The notes below the pieces were generated by a model, which saw nothing but the letters and a program-made list of their open reading frames with translations, was not told the origin of the DNA and made no database searches. Of a stretch of 64,000 nt of DNA, positions 34,496 through 43,466 are shown in pieces (the stretch's first letter is position 1; every line of letters begins with the position of its first letter). The translations under genes were made by a program, and so were the position numbers. Location: the NCBI RefSeq assembly GCF_000763945.1, contig NZ_JQFJ01000002.1, forward strand, positions 2,283,501-2,347,500. Direction: 5' to 3'. The stretch is from Sphingopyxis sp. MWB1. GTDB taxonomy: Bacteria; Pseudomonadota; Alphaproteobacteria; Sphingomonadales; Sphingomonadaceae.

Positions 34496-35956
34496 ATGTT
34501 CGACAGTCTGAGCAATCGGCTTGGCGATGTTTTCGGAAAGCTCCGCGGTCGCGGCGCGCTGACCGAGGCCGATGTGCGTGCGGCGATGCGCGAGGTTCGC
34601 ATCGCGCTGCTCGAAGCCGATGTCGCGCTGCCCGTCGTGCGCAGCTTCGTCGATCAGGTCACCGAACTTGCAATCGGCCAGAATGTGTTGCGCTCGGTCA
34701 CGCCGGGACAACAGGTCGTCAAGATCGTCAGCGACGCGCTGACCGAAATGCTCGGTTCCGAAACTGCCGAGCTGGAGCTGGCCGTCACGCCGCCCGCGGT
34801 CATCATGATGGTCGGGCTTCAGGGGTCGGGCAAGACCACGACCACCGCGAAAATCGCCAAGCGGCTGAAAGAAAAAGAGCGCAAGAAGGTGCTGATGGCG
34901 TCGCTTGACGTCAATCGCCCGGCGGCGCAGGAACAGCTTGCCGTGCTTGGCACGCAGATCGACGTTGCGACCCTGCCGATCATCGCGGGGCAGCAGCCGA
35001 CCGAAATCGCGAGTCGCGCGCTGCAAGCCGCAAAGCTTCAGGGTTTTGATGTCCTGATGCTCGACACCGCGGGCCGCCTCCACGTCGATCAGCAGTTGAT
35101 GGACGAAATGCAGGCGGTGGCGCGCACGGCGAATCCGGCGGAAACGCTGCTCGTCGTCGACAGCCTGACCGGCCAGGATGCGGTGCAGGTCGCGCAGCGC
35201 TTCACCGACCAGGTGCCGCTGACCGGCGTTGTCCTCACCCGTATGGACGGCGATGCGCGCGGCGGCGCGGCGCTGTCGATGCGCGCGGTTACCGGCAAGC
35301 CGATCAAATTTGCGGGCACGGGCGAGAAGCTGGGCGAGCTGGAGCTTTTCCAGCCCTCACGCATCGCGGGCCGTATCCTTGGCATGGGCGACGTCGTCAG
35401 CCTTGTCGAACGCGCCGCCGAAACCATCCAGGCCGAAGAAGCCGAGGCGATGGCGAAGAAGATGGCGAAGGGTCAGTTCGACCTCGACGATCTTCGTACG
35501 CAACTGAACCAGATGCGCCGCATGGGCGGCATTGGTGCGCTGGCCGCGATGATCCCCGGCCTTAAAAAGGCACAGGCGGCGGTGGCGCAGAGCGGCACCG
35601 ACGACAAGACGCTGGTCCATATGGACGCGATCATGGGGTCGATGACCCCCAAGGAACGCGCCAATCCCGCGATTATCAACGCAAAACGCAAGGTACGCAT
35701 TGCCAATGGCTCGGGCACCAGCGTGCAACAGGTGAACAAGGTGCTGAAAATGCACCAGGAAATGTCCACCGCGATGAAGAAGATCCGCAAGATGGGCGGG
35801 CTCAAGGGCCTCGGCGCGCTGTTGGGGCGCGGCGGCGGCATTCCCGGAATGCCGGGCCTTGGCGGCGGCGGAATGGGCGGCGCGGGCGGGATTCCCGGCC
35901 TCGGCGGCGGCGCCATCCCGCCCGACCTCGCCAATTTGATGAATAAAAAGAAATAA
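34496..35956 (+). CDS. ffh: Signal recognition particle protein Ffh
   Basis: Ffh (486 aa) binds signal peptides and 4.5S RNA and hands nascent membrane proteins to FtsY. G1 GLQGSGKTTTT begins near residue 107, with DVNRPAAQEQL, DTAGR and TRMDGDARGG completing the GTPase. The Met-rich M domain contains the SGTSVQQVNKVL RNA-binding part. The tail is a Gly/Met/Pro-rich run ending NLMNKKK. The ATG at 34496 opens the N domain (MFDSLSNRLG). It starts the ffh-rpsP-rimM-trmD-rplS series. No 4.5S RNA gene was found in the window. Confidence 0.97.
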   Translation: MFDSLSNRLGDVFGKLRGRGALTEADVRAAMREVRIALLEADVALPVVRSFVDQVTELAIGQNVLRSVTPGQQVVKIVSDALTEMLGSETAELELAVTPPAVIMMVGLQGSGKTTTTAKIAKRLKEKERKKVLMASLDVNRPAAQEQLAVLGTQIDVATLPIIAGQQPTEIASRALQAAKLQGFDVLMLDTAGRLHVDQQLMDEMQAVARTANPAETLLVVDSLTGQDAVQVAQRFTDQVPLTGVVLTRMDGDARGGAALSMRAVTGKPIKFAGTGEKLGELELFQPSRIAGRILGMGDVVSLVERAAETIQAEEAEAMAKKMAKGQFDLDDLRTQLNQMRRMGGIGALAAMIPGLKKAQAAVAQSGTDDKTLVHMDAIMGSMTPKERANPAIINAKRKVRIANGSGTSVQQVNKVLKMHQEMSTAMKKIRKMGGLKGLGALLGRGGGIPGMPGLGGGGMGGAGGIPGLGGGAIPPDLANLMNKKK

Positions 35957-35993
35957 TTCCGGCAGACAAGTTTAAAGCAAGAAGGACAATATC

Positions 35994-36539
35994 ATGGCTA
36001 CCTCCATTCGCCTTTCGCGCGGCGGTTCGAAAAAGCGCCCCTATTACAAGATCGTTGTTGCCGATTCGCGCAGTCCGCGCGATGGTCGCTTCATCGAACG
36101 CATCGGCAGCTACAACCCGCTGCTCGCCAAGGATAATCCGGAGCGCGTCAAGCTCGACACCGATCGCGCCAAGCATTGGCTGAGCGTCGGCGCACAGCCG
36201 ACCGACCGTGTTGCCCGCTTCCTCGACGCCGCCGGCCTCAAGGAGCGCGCCGCGCGCAACAATCCCAAAAAGGCCGAGCCGGGCGACAAGGCCAAGGAAC
36301 GCGCCGAGGAAAAGGCTGCTAAGCTGGCTGAAGCCGAAGAAGCCGCCAAGGAAGCCGCTGCGGCTGAATCGGATGCGACCGGTTCGGTGAAGAGCGAAGA
36401 AACCGCCGAAGCGGTTGCCGACGCTGTGGCGGACGAAGTCCCCGCCGATACGCCGGCTGAAGACGCCGCTGCCATCGCCGAAGAAGTCGCCGAAGGCGGC
36501 CCGGCTCCGGCCGAAGGCGAAGAAAAGGCCGAAGGCTAA
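35994..36539 (+). CDS. rpsP: 30S ribosomal protein S16 with long acidic tail
   Basis: S16 (181 aa) is an assembly protein of the small subunit. The conserved core [20 protein letters not shown] through [10 protein letters not shown] occupies residues 1-83. About 100 further residues form an Ala/Glu-rich, strongly acidic extension (for example [16 protein letters not shown] and [16 protein letters not shown]) absent from the 82-aa E. coli protein. Such tails occur in some alphaproteobacteria, but this one more than doubles the protein. AGAAGGA precedes the ATG. It lies 37 bp after ffh. Confidence 0.97.
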   Translation: MATSIRLSRGGSKKRPYYKIVVADSRSPRDGRFIERIGSYNPLLAKDNPERVKLDTDRAKHWLSVGAQPTDRVARFLDAAGLKERAARNNPKKAEPGDKAKERAEEKAAKLAEAEEAAKEAAAAESDATGSVKSEETAEAVADAVADEVPADTPAEDAAAIAEEVAEGGPAPAEGEEKAEG

Positions 36540-36544
36540 ACGCC

Positions 36545-37039
36545 TTGGCGCATGCCGATCGCCCCGTCACCCTCGCCGCCATTGCTGGCGCGCATGGGGT
36601 GCGGGGCGAGGTGCGGCTGAAACTGTTTGGCGAAGGCGCGGACACGCTCCGCGCCTTTTCGCATTTTGACGCCGGGGGGCGTCGGCTCACGCTGCAATCG
36701 GTCCGCCCCGCCAATCAGGGCGCGGTGGCGAGCTTTGCCGAGCTCACCGATCGCAATGCCGCCGAAGCCTTGCGCGGCACGCTGCTGACTGTTCCGCGCG
36801 CGGCGCTGCCGCCGCTTGGGCCCGGCGAATATTATCATCATGACCTGATCGGCTTGCCCTGCCTCACCGCCGACGGGAAAGCCGTCGGGCATGTGGCCGC
36901 GGTGGAAAATTTCGGGGCTGGCGATCTTCTTGAAATCGAAAAGCGCGATGGCAAACGCTTCATGCTGCCCATGAATGCGCAGGCTGTCCCTGCGTGGGAT
37001 GAAGGGGCGGTGACGATCAACCCCCTCTTTGTTGAATAG
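36545..37039 (+). CDS. rimM: 16S rRNA processing protein RimM
   Basis: RimM (164 aa) helps mature the 30S head and binds S19. N-terminal VTLAAIAGAHGVRGEVRLK and the C-terminal PRC-barrel with GEYYHHDLIGL and DLLEIE are clear. The start is TTG at 36545, five bases after the rpsP stop, with GAAGG nine bases upstream; no in-frame ATG would retain the first strand. Normally trmD follows directly; here a lysR gene intervenes. A possible GGCCGGGC/GCCCGGCC stem (37039-37088) with a long loop follows the stop. Confidence 0.93.
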   Translation: MAHADRPVTLAAIAGAHGVRGEVRLKLFGEGADTLRAFSHFDAGGRRLTLQSVRPANQGAVASFAELTDRNAAEALRGTLLTVPRAALPPLGPGEYYHHDLIGLPCLTADGKAVGHVAAVENFGAGDLLEIEKRDGKRFMLPMNAQAVPAWDEGAVTINPLFVE

Positions 37040-37122
37040 GCCGGGCAGGGCGGTGCATATCTGACACGGCCATCGGCTCCGCCCGGCCTCTCCTGCCCGG
37101 GCGGTTTAGACAATGGCTTGGT

Positions 37123-37284
37123 TCAGGGGCGCGAGGCGCGCGGGCGGCGACCGTCCAGGGGGCGCGGCGCACCGAACAGCCGCTCTATTCCGGCGCCGAT
37201 CCGGCCCAGACCGCGATCCATGTCGCGGCGAAAACGGGGCTGCACCTCGTTCCAGTTCCGCATCCAGATTTCATCCTGCATCAT
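37123..37284 (-). CDS. Small unknown protein divergent from lysR (53 aa)
   Basis: A 53-codon minus-strand ORF beginning MMQDEIWMRNWNEVQPRFRR and continuing with an amphipathic, Arg-rich helix (DRGLGRIGAGIERLFGA) and a basic tail. AGGAGAAG lies directly before the tandem ATGs, a strong ribosome site. It is divergent from the LysR-type gene, with a perfect palindrome between them, the classic position for a LysR target. No family is recognised. It occupies most of the 363-bp gap between rimM and lysR. Expression is unproven. Confidence 0.5.
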   Translation of the reverse strand: MMQDEIWMRNWNEVQPRFRRDMDRGLGRIGAGIERLFGAPRPLDGRRPRASRP

Positions 37285-37377
37285 TCTTCTCCTGTCGGCC
37301 GGGGCATCGCCTTGTTGCGAGCGGACGAGAGATGCGCGTCTTGCTGCGCTTTCGCCAACAAAAGCTTTGGCATAGAG

Positions 37378-37394
37378 TATAAGCTCAGCTTATA
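37378..37394. promoter_or_regulatory. LysR-type operator palindrome
   Basis: TATAAGCT-C-AGCTTATA, a perfect 8-bp inverted repeat around one base. It lies 8 bp before the lysR ATG and 93 bp before the divergent small ORF. It contains the T-N11-A core typical of LysR-type boxes, so autoregulation and control of the divergent ORF are likely. Confidence 0.7.
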
Positions 37395-37402
37395 GAGTGC
37401 GG

Positions 37403-38323
37403 ATGACCCGTCTTCCGCCTCTGGCCGCCATTCGCGCCTTTGAATCGGCTGCGCGTCTGGAGAATTTCTCGCGCGCGGCCGAGGAGTTGGGGATGACGCA
37501 GGCCGCGGTCAGCTATCAGATAAGGCAATTGGAAAGCCGCCTGGGACGGTCGCTGTTCATCCGGGAAAAGGGGCGCGTACGCCTTTCGGAAACGGGGCAG
37601 CGACTGCTGCCGGCCATCAGCAATGCTTTCACCCTGATGGGCGATGCCTTTGCCTCGCTCGCGGGCGATGAGGCCGATGTGCTGACGATCAGCGTCGCCA
37701 CCAGCTTTGGCGGCACCTGGCTTGCGGCGCGCATTGGCGCCTTCCAGCTCGCCTTTCCCGATCTCGCGGTGCGTATGTCGATGAGCAATGCGCTGGTCGA
37801 CTTTGACACGGGGCAGGTCGATGTCGCCATTCGCATCGGCCCCGGGCATTGGCCGGGGTTGCGTGCCGATTTTCTGATGCGCCAATGTCTGGCGCCCATC
37901 TGCTCGCCTGCCTTTGCCGTCGCCCATGATCTGCGCGAGCCTGCCGATCTGCTGCGGGTCGAACGCCTTGCCCCCAATGACAGCTGGTGGGCCGACTGGT
38001 TTGCGCTGTCTGGGGTGGAGGCGCCTGCGCTCCCGTCGCGGCGCGGGGTGGAACTCGACAGCCAGCTTCAGGAAGCGAGCGCAGTGCAGGCGGGTTATGG
38101 CATTGCGATGATGACGCCGCTCTTTTGGCACTCGGAATTGGCGAGCGGCCGTATGGTTCAGCCTTTCGAGCCGCTGCTCATCTCTGACGCCTCGCTATGG
38201 CTCGTGCACCGCGAGGGGCGTGCGGGGGTCCGCAAGATAGAAAGGTTTCGCGAGTGGCTGCGCGCCACGCTGTATAAGGATCGCCACCTTGGCCCCAAGC
38301 AGCTATGGGAGCCCCCATCATGA
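37403..38323 (+). CDS. LysR-family transcriptional regulator (GcvA-like)
   Basis: A 306-aa LysR regulator. The N-terminal winged helix-turn-helix begins [20 protein letters not shown], with [20 protein letters not shown] as the recognition part, the style of GcvA/AmpR-type regulators. The effector domain has the [15 protein letters not shown] strand. The ATG at 37403 is preferred; a GTG two codons upstream is possible. Its TGA overlaps the trmD ATG (ATGA), so it is embedded in the ribosomal operon and its promoter may feed trmD-rplS. The inducer is unknown; the likely local target is the divergent 53-aa ORF. Confidence 0.9.
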   Translation: MTRLPPLAAIRAFESAARLENFSRAAEELGMTQAAVSYQIRQLESRLGRSLFIREKGRVRLSETGQRLLPAISNAFTLMGDAFASLAGDEADVLTISVATSFGGTWLAARIGAFQLAFPDLAVRMSMSNALVDFDTGQVDVAIRIGPGHWPGLRADFLMRQCLAPICSPAFAVAHDLREPADLLRVERLAPNDSWWADWFALSGVEAPALPSRRGVELDSQLQEASAVQAGYGIAMMTPLFWHSELASGRMVQPFEPLLISDASLWLVHREGRAGVRKIERFREWLRATLYKDRHLGPKQLWEPPS

Positions 38324-39057
38324 CCTTCACCGCCGTCCCATTGACCCTTTATCCCGACATGTTTCCTGGCCCCCTAGGGCACAGCATGGCGGGTCGCGCG
38401 CTCGACGGCGGGATATGGCGCTGCGCGCCCGTGCAGATCCGCGATTTCGCCACCGACAAGCATCGCACCGTCGATGATACGCCAGCGGGCGGCGGCGCGG
38501 GCATGGTGCTCAAGGCCAATGTGCTGGGCGCAGCGGTCGATCATGCTGTGGCGGCGCATCCCGGCCTGCCGCTGCTGGCAATGACGCCGCGCGGTGCGCC
38601 CATCACCCAGCGCCGCATTCGCGATCTGGCGGACGGCCCCGGCGCGATCATCCTGTGCGGCCGGTTCGAGGGATTTGACGAGCGCATTTTTGAAGCGCGC
38701 CCGATTGAACAGATTTCGATGGGCGATATCATCCTGTCGGGCGGGGAGATGGGGGCGCTGATGCTGCTTGATGCTTGCATTCGGCTGCTTCCCGGCGTAA
38801 TGGGCGCGGCTTCCAGCGGTGATGACGAATCATTTGAAAATGGCTCGCTCGAATATCCGCACTATACCCGGCCCGTCACTTGGGAAGGGCGTATGATCCC
38901 CGAAGTGCTGCGATCGGGGGATCATGCGAAGATCGCCGCCTGGCGGAAACAAAGGGCGGAAGAAGATACACGGTTACGCAGGCCGGACCTTTGGGAGCGC
39001 CATGAGGGCGCTCGGGACCGACCTGCCTCTGGCGCGCGGCAACAGAAGAAGGACTAG
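38320..39057 (+). CDS. trmD: tRNA (guanine-N1)-methyltransferase TrmD
   Basis: TrmD (245 aa) methylates G37 of tRNAs reading CNN and CGG codons, using SAM bound in a deep trefoil knot, and prevents frameshifting. Visible are [24 protein letters not shown], the knot stretch [15 protein letters not shown] and [13 protein letters not shown]. The ATG at 38320 overlaps the lysR stop and starts [15 protein letters not shown], the family N-terminus. It is followed four bases later by rplS. Confidence 0.97.
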   Translation: MTFTAVPLTLYPDMFPGPLGHSMAGRALDGGIWRCAPVQIRDFATDKHRTVDDTPAGGGAGMVLKANVLGAAVDHAVAAHPGLPLLAMTPRGAPITQRRIRDLADGPGAIILCGRFEGFDERIFEARPIEQISMGDIILSGGEMGALMLLDACIRLLPGVMGAASSGDDESFENGSLEYPHYTRPVTWEGRMIPEVLRSGDHAKIAAWRKQRAEEDTRLRRPDLWERHEGARDRPASGARQQKKD

Positions 39058-39061
39058 AGGC

Positions 39062-39439
39062 ATGAACCTCATCCAGACGATCGAAGCCGAAGAAATTGCC
39101 AAGGCTGGCAAGGAAATTCCGACCTTCCGTCCCGGCGACACGCTGCGCGTCGGCGTGAAGGTGGTCGAAGGCGAACGCACCCGCGTCCAGAATTTCGAAG
39201 GCGTGTGCATCGCGCGCTCGAACAAGGGCATGGGCTCCAACTTCACCGTGCGCAAAATGTCGTTCGGCGAAGGTGTCGAGCGCGTCTTCCCGCTCTATTC
39301 GCCCAACATCGACAGCATTACCGTCGTCCGCAAGGGCGCCGTCCGCCGTGCGAAGCTTTACTATCTGCGCGGCCGCACGGGTAAATCGGCGCGTATTGCG
39401 GAACGCCGCGAATACCGGTCGGAAGCCAAGGAAGGCTAA
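39062..39439 (+). CDS. rplS: 50S ribosomal protein L19
   Basis: L19 (125 aa) lies at the subunit interface. [36 protein letters not shown] and [17 protein letters not shown] are diagnostic. AGAAGGACTAGAGGC just before the ATG gives the ribosome site, and in-frame sequence further upstream is trmD overlap. It ends the ffh-rpsP-rimM-lysR-trmD-rplS series; a strong terminator follows. Confidence 0.97.
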   Translation: MNLIQTIEAEEIAKAGKEIPTFRPGDTLRVGVKVVEGERTRVQNFEGVCIARSNKGMGSNFTVRKMSFGEGVERVFPLYSPNIDSITVVRKGAVRRAKLYYLRGRTGKSARIAERREYRSEAKEG

Positions 39440-39478
39440 GGAGAGCTTCTCCTTCCTAAAGGCGAAACATCTTTCCAA

Positions 39479-39518
39479 AACGACCGGTTTTGCCAAAGCG
39501 CAGAACCGGTCGTTTTTC
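39479..39518 (+). terminator. Rho-independent terminator after rplS
   Basis: ACGACCGGTT (39480-39489) pairs perfectly with AACCGGTCGT (39504-39513) around a 14-nt loop, followed by TTTTC. A smaller hairpin, AAGGAGA/TCTCCTT (39438-39454), overlaps the rplS stop codon. Confidence 0.88.
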
Positions 39519-39547
39519 GTTTCAGGAACCAATCAAAGGATTATTTC

Positions 39548-40573
39548 ATGGGCTATCGTATCGCAGTCGCCGGCGCGACGGGCAATGTCGGGCGCGAAGT
39601 GCTCGCCATCCTCGCCGAGCGTGAATTTCCCATCGCCGAACTGGCCGCGCTGGCATCGTCGCGCAGCCAGGGGACCGAGGTGGAAATTGGCGATACGGGC
39701 AAAACCGTGAAATGCCAGAATATCGAAAATTTCGACTGGTCCGGCTGGGACATGGCGATTTTCGCCATCGGCAGCGACGCGACCGCCGAATATGCGCCTA
39801 AGGCTGCGGCGGCCGGCTGCGTCGTCATTGACAACAGTTCGCTCTATCGCATGGATCCCGACGTCCCGCTGATCGTGCCAGAAGTGAATCCTGACGCGAT
39901 CGACGGCTATACGAAGAAGAACATCATCGCCAATCCCAATTGCTCGACCGCGCAGATGGTCGTTGCGCTGAAGCCGCTGCACGATGCCGCGACGATCAAG
40001 CGTGTCGTCGTCTCCACCTATCAGTCGGTGTCGGGCGCGGGCAAGGACGGGATGGACGAGCTGTGGAACCAGACGCGCCAGATATTCGTCGGCGATGAAA
40101 AGGACATCAGCAAATTCACCAAGCAGATCGCTTTCAACGTCATCCCGCACATCGACAAATTCCTCGATGACGGATCGACGAAGGAAGAATGGAAGATGGT
40201 CGTCGAGACCAAGAAGATCCTCGATCCCAAGGTCAAGGTGACCGCGACCTGCGTGCGCGTTCCCGTTTTCGTCGGCCATTCGGAATCGATCAATATCGAA
40301 ACCGAAAAGGAATTGTCGGCCGAAGAAGCACAGCGCATTTTGCGCGAAGCTCCCGGCATCATCCTTCACGACAAGCGCGAAGATGGTGGTTACACGACCC
40401 CGGTCGAATGCGTTGGTGATTTCGCTACCTTCATCAGTCGCGTGCGCGAGGATTCGACGATCGAGAATGGTCTCAACTTCTGGTGCGTCAGCGATAATCT
40501 GCGCAAGGGCGCCGCGCTTAACGCGGTGCAGATTGCGGAACTGCTGGGCCGCCGCCATCTGAAGAAGGGCTGA
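39548..40573 (+). CDS. asd: Aspartate-semialdehyde dehydrogenase
   Basis: Asd (341 aa) reduces aspartyl phosphate with NADPH, leading to diaminopimelate, lysine, threonine and methionine. The Rossmann start is YRIAVAGATGNVGREVL; the catalytic cysteine is in NPNCSTAQM and the substrate part includes STYQSVSGAGKDG. The GHSESINIE segment is also conserved. AAGGA lies seven bases before the ATG. It has its own terminator on each side, so it is probably a single transcription unit. It serves the same pathway as dapF 8 kb away. Confidence 0.97.
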   Translation: MGYRIAVAGATGNVGREVLAILAEREFPIAELAALASSRSQGTEVEIGDTGKTVKCQNIENFDWSGWDMAIFAIGSDATAEYAPKAAAAGCVVIDNSSLYRMDPDVPLIVPEVNPDAIDGYTKKNIIANPNCSTAQMVVALKPLHDAATIKRVVVSTYQSVSGAGKDGMDELWNQTRQIFVGDEKDISKFTKQIAFNVIPHIDKFLDDGSTKEEWKMVVETKKILDPKVKVTATCVRVPVFVGHSESINIETEKELSAEEAQRILREAPGIILHDKREDGGYTTPVECVGDFATFISRVREDSTIENGLNFWCVSDNLRKGAALNAVQIAELLGRRHLKKG

Positions 40574-40622
40574 GGCCCGATCGCCCGCGCCGCCTTGTTG
40601 GCGAAGGCATGATGTTGCAAGG

Positions 40623-40659
40623 AAAGGGAGGAGGACGGGCCCCGTCTTCCTCCCTTTTT
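40623..40659 (+). terminator. Terminator after asd
   Basis: AAAGGGAGGA (40623-40632) pairs with TCCTCCCTTT (40648-40657), with an inner ACGGG/CCCGT extension, and the T-run continues to 40659. It lies 8 bp from the end of the converging emrB-like gene and may serve it weakly as well. Confidence 0.82.
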
Positions 40660-40666
40660 GCTGTGA

Positions 40667-42256
40667 TCAATGCCCCATATCGGTGGCAGAGGCAGGCGCG
40701 CCGCCGCGTTTAGGCGGGCGCAGGAACAGCACCAGCGGCACCGCCGCCAGCGTCATCCACATCATCGCCCAGAAATCGTTGATATAGGCGATCATCGCCG
40801 CCTGCCGGTTGATCTCGGCGTTGATCATGGCGAGCGCCGTTTCGCCCATATCGCCAAGCCGGTCGGCGGTGGACGGGTCGAGGATGCTCGTCGTGCTCGC
40901 GGTGATATGGGCCGCAAGGTCGGCATGGCTCGTCTGGGTGCTGGTCGCGAGCAGCGTGGTGACGATCGAAATGCCGATCGACCCGCCAATGCTACGGAAC
41001 AGGTTGAGCAGGCTCGATCCGTCGGTGCGATATTTGGCCGGGATCGTCGCAAAGGCCATGGTGTTGAGCGGGATGAAGATCAGCCCCATGCCCAGCCCCT
41101 GAACCAGTCCGCTCATGGCAATGGGGTGCGCATCCATCTCCAGCGACCAATGGCTCATCTGCCACAGCGAAAAGGCGGCGATGACGAGCCCGGTGCCGAC
41201 AAGCCAGCGCGCATCGACACGGCCCAGCAATTGCCCCGCAACCGCCATGCTGATCAAGATGCCGACGCCCCGCACTGCCAGCACCAGCCCGGTGTCCACG
41301 ACAGGCCAGCCGAACAATCGCTGCAACATCGGCGGCAACAGCGCCATCGATGCAAACATGACGACGCCGATCACGACCATGAAGCCCATGGCGGTGACAA
41401 GATTGCGGTCGGCGAGCATCTGGCGGCTGAACAGCGGCGCGCGCGCAGTGAACATATGGATGGTGAACATCCACAGGCAGGCGATGCACACGCCCAGTTC
41501 GATCCAGATTTCGATGCTGTTGAACCAGTCTTCATGCGCGCCGCGGTCGAGCATCAGCTGCAGTGCGGCCAACCCAAGCGCGAGCATGGAAAATCCGAAC
41601 AGGTCGAACTTGCGCTCGATCTTGCCCGTTGCGGGTAGAAGCGCCCACATCAGCGCCAGCGTGACAAGGCCCACGGGCAGGTTGACGTAAAAGACCCAGC
41701 GCCAATTGGCCTGTTCGGTCAATATGCCGCCCAATACCGGCCCCAATATTGGCCCGATCATAATCCCCATGCCCCATATGGACATGGCGCGCGCATGGCG
41801 TTCGGGCGGGTTGATGTCGAGCATCACCGATTGGGACAAGGGCCCGATAAAGGCGGCGCTGATCCCTTGCAGGAAGCGGAACGCGACCATCTCTTCCAGA
41901 TTTTGCGCCGCGCCGCACGCCATGGAGGCAAGGATGAAGCCGACAATGGCGCCCAGAAACAATTGCCGCCGCCCGATGCGGTCGGCGAGCCAGCCGGTGA
42001 TCGGCATCGCCATCGCTGTGGCGATGATATAGCTGGTGAGCACCCAGTTGACCGTCTCGCTGGTCGCTCCCAGCGAGGATTGCATGTGCGGAATCGCGAC
42101 ATTGGCAATAGTCGTGTCGAGAATCTGCATGATCGACGCACCCATCACCGCCACCGTGAGCAGCCCGCGATAACGGACCCGCTCGTGCAGCGGGATGGAT
42201 TCGTCAGCGGGCAGTGCCGTGACCGACGGGCGCCGGGGAAAGGAGCGGCTGGCCAT
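40667..42256 (-). CDS. EmrB/QacA-type (DHA2) drug efflux transporter
   Basis: A 529-aa major-facilitator protein with about 14 membrane helices, the DHA2 drug:H+ antiporter layout. Motif C-like IMQILDTTIANVAIPHM and motif A-like GWLADRIGRRQLFLG are visible, with GPILGPVLGGILTEQANWRWVF (read as two adjacent parts) marking the antiporter helix. It would pump hydrophobic compounds out with the EmrA-like adaptor encoded just upstream. The ATG at 42256 is chosen; upstream in-frame sequence overlaps emrA and is non-conserved. It is the last gene of marR-emrA-emrB. Confidence 0.92.
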   Translation of the reverse strand: MASRSFPRRPSVTALPADESIPLHERVRYRGLLTVAVMGASIMQILDTTIANVAIPHMQSSLGATSETVNWVLTSYIIATAMAMPITGWLADRIGRRQLFLGAIVGFILASMACGAAQNLEEMVAFRFLQGISAAFIGPLSQSVMLDINPPERHARAMSIWGMGIMIGPILGPVLGGILTEQANWRWVFYVNLPVGLVTLALMWALLPATGKIERKFDLFGFSMLALGLAALQLMLDRGAHEDWFNSIEIWIELGVCIACLWMFTIHMFTARAPLFSRQMLADRNLVTAMGFMVVIGVVMFASMALLPPMLQRLFGWPVVDTGLVLAVRGVGILISMAVAGQLLGRVDARWLVGTGLVIAAFSLWQMSHWSLEMDAHPIAMSGLVQGLGMGLIFIPLNTMAFATIPAKYRTDGSSLLNLFRSIGGSIGISIVTTLLATSTQTSHADLAAHITASTTSILDPSTADRLGDMGETALAMINAEINRQAAMIAYINDFWAMMWMTLAAVPLVLFLRPPKRGGAPASATDMGH

Positions 42257-42326
42257 CAGGGGATCCGTTTTTCTCTCGCTTGCTTCCAGGGCGCGGGCGC
42301 CAACAGGCGTGCGCCGGTGTCCTGCA

Positions 42327-43466
42327 TCACTGGCTCTTCGCCGCCCCTTGGGCGGTAAAGACGGTGACATCGGCCGACAGGCCCGCGATCATTTCGCGCG
42401 CAGGCTTTTCGTCAAAGGCGATGCGCACAGGCACGCGCTGGGTGACCTTCACCCAGTTGCCGGTGGCATTTTGCGCCGGCAGCACCGAAAATTCGCTGCC
42501 CGTGCCTGCACCGATAGTCAGGACATGGCCTTTGACTTTCAGCCCCGGATAGGCGTCGAAACGAATTTCGGCGGGCTGGCCAATCCGCATATTGGCCAGG
42601 TCGGTTTCCTTGAAATTGGCCTCGACCCACGGATGGGCGGTGTCGACCAGCGTAACGGCGGGCAGGCCCGCGACCATCATCTGGCCGATCTGCAGCCGGT
42701 CTGACTGGGCAACGCGGCCCGCGCTTGGCGCGCGCACCTCGGTGCGGGCCAGATTGACCTTGGCCTGATCGCGCTGGACGCGCGCGGCCTCGACCTGCGG
42801 GTTGACTCCGCTGGCCGGGCCGACCGCCAATTTGGTGCGCGCCTCGGCGGCGCTGGCTTCGGCCTGACGCAGCCCTTCGCGCGCCTGGGTAAGCGCGTGG
42901 CGCGCCGCATCATAGGCCGCGCGGGTGGTAAAGCCGCGCTCCATGAGCGCCGCCTGCCGATCGAAATTCACCTTGGCAAAGGCGACATCCTCGCGTGCGG
43001 CATTGATATCGACATCGGATGTGCGCGCGCTCGCCGCCAGATTGCCGACCTGCACCTGCGCCGCGTCGATCGCGGCCGTCGCTTCGGCGACCGACAGGCG
43101 ATAGGGCTCGCCGTCGATGCGGAACAACAGTTGACCTGCCTGCACCTCCTGGCCATCGCGTACCGCCACTTCGGTAATCCGCCCGCCGATCTCGGCCGCA
43201 ACCGCAACCTTGTCCATCTGGACATAGGCATTGTCGGTCGATACCGAACCGCCGCTTGTCATCCAGTACCAGCCGCCCGCGGCCACCATGGCCAGCGGCA
43301 CGCCGAACATCAGGAGACGCTTGCGCCACCCGGGTTTGTCCTGGATGGCCGCGGCGTCCGAACTGCCCGCAGGCGCGGGATCGGGGCGCAGAGAGGCGGG
43401 GGGAGCCGCGTCATTATGGGGAAGGGTGATGTCGTCCTGCGGACGGAGGGGAGCTTGTTGTTCCAT
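42327..43466 (-). CDS. EmrA-like membrane fusion (HlyD family) protein
   Basis: A 379-aa periplasmic adaptor. A Pro/Asp-rich cytosolic leader precedes one membrane helix (residues about 50-68, LLMFGVPLAMVAAGGWYWM). Then STDNAYVQMDKVAVAAEIGG, the EmrA signature, a coiled-coil hairpin (about 125-215, EATAAIDAAQVQVGNLA) and the lipoyl/barrel parts RTEVRAPSAGRVAQSD follow. It would link the DHA2 pump to an outer-membrane channel, which is not encoded here. The ATG overlaps the marR TGA (TGATG), so translation is coupled. Confidence 0.92.
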   Translation of the reverse strand: MEQQAPLRPQDDITLPHNDAAPPASLRPDPAPAGSSDAAAIQDKPGWRKRLLMFGVPLAMVAAGGWYWMTSGGSVSTDNAYVQMDKVAVAAEIGGRITEVAVRDGQEVQAGQLLFRIDGEPYRLSVAEATAAIDAAQVQVGNLAASARTSDVDINAAREDVAFAKVNFDRQAALMERGFTTRAAYDAARHALTQAREGLRQAEASAAEARTKLAVGPASGVNPQVEAARVQRDQAKVNLARTEVRAPSAGRVAQSDRLQIGQMMVAGLPAVTLVDTAHPWVEANFKETDLANMRIGQPAEIRFDAYPGLKVKGHVLTIGAGTGSEFSVLPAQNATGNWVKVTQRVPVRIAFDEKPAREMIAGLSADVTVFTAQGAAKSQ

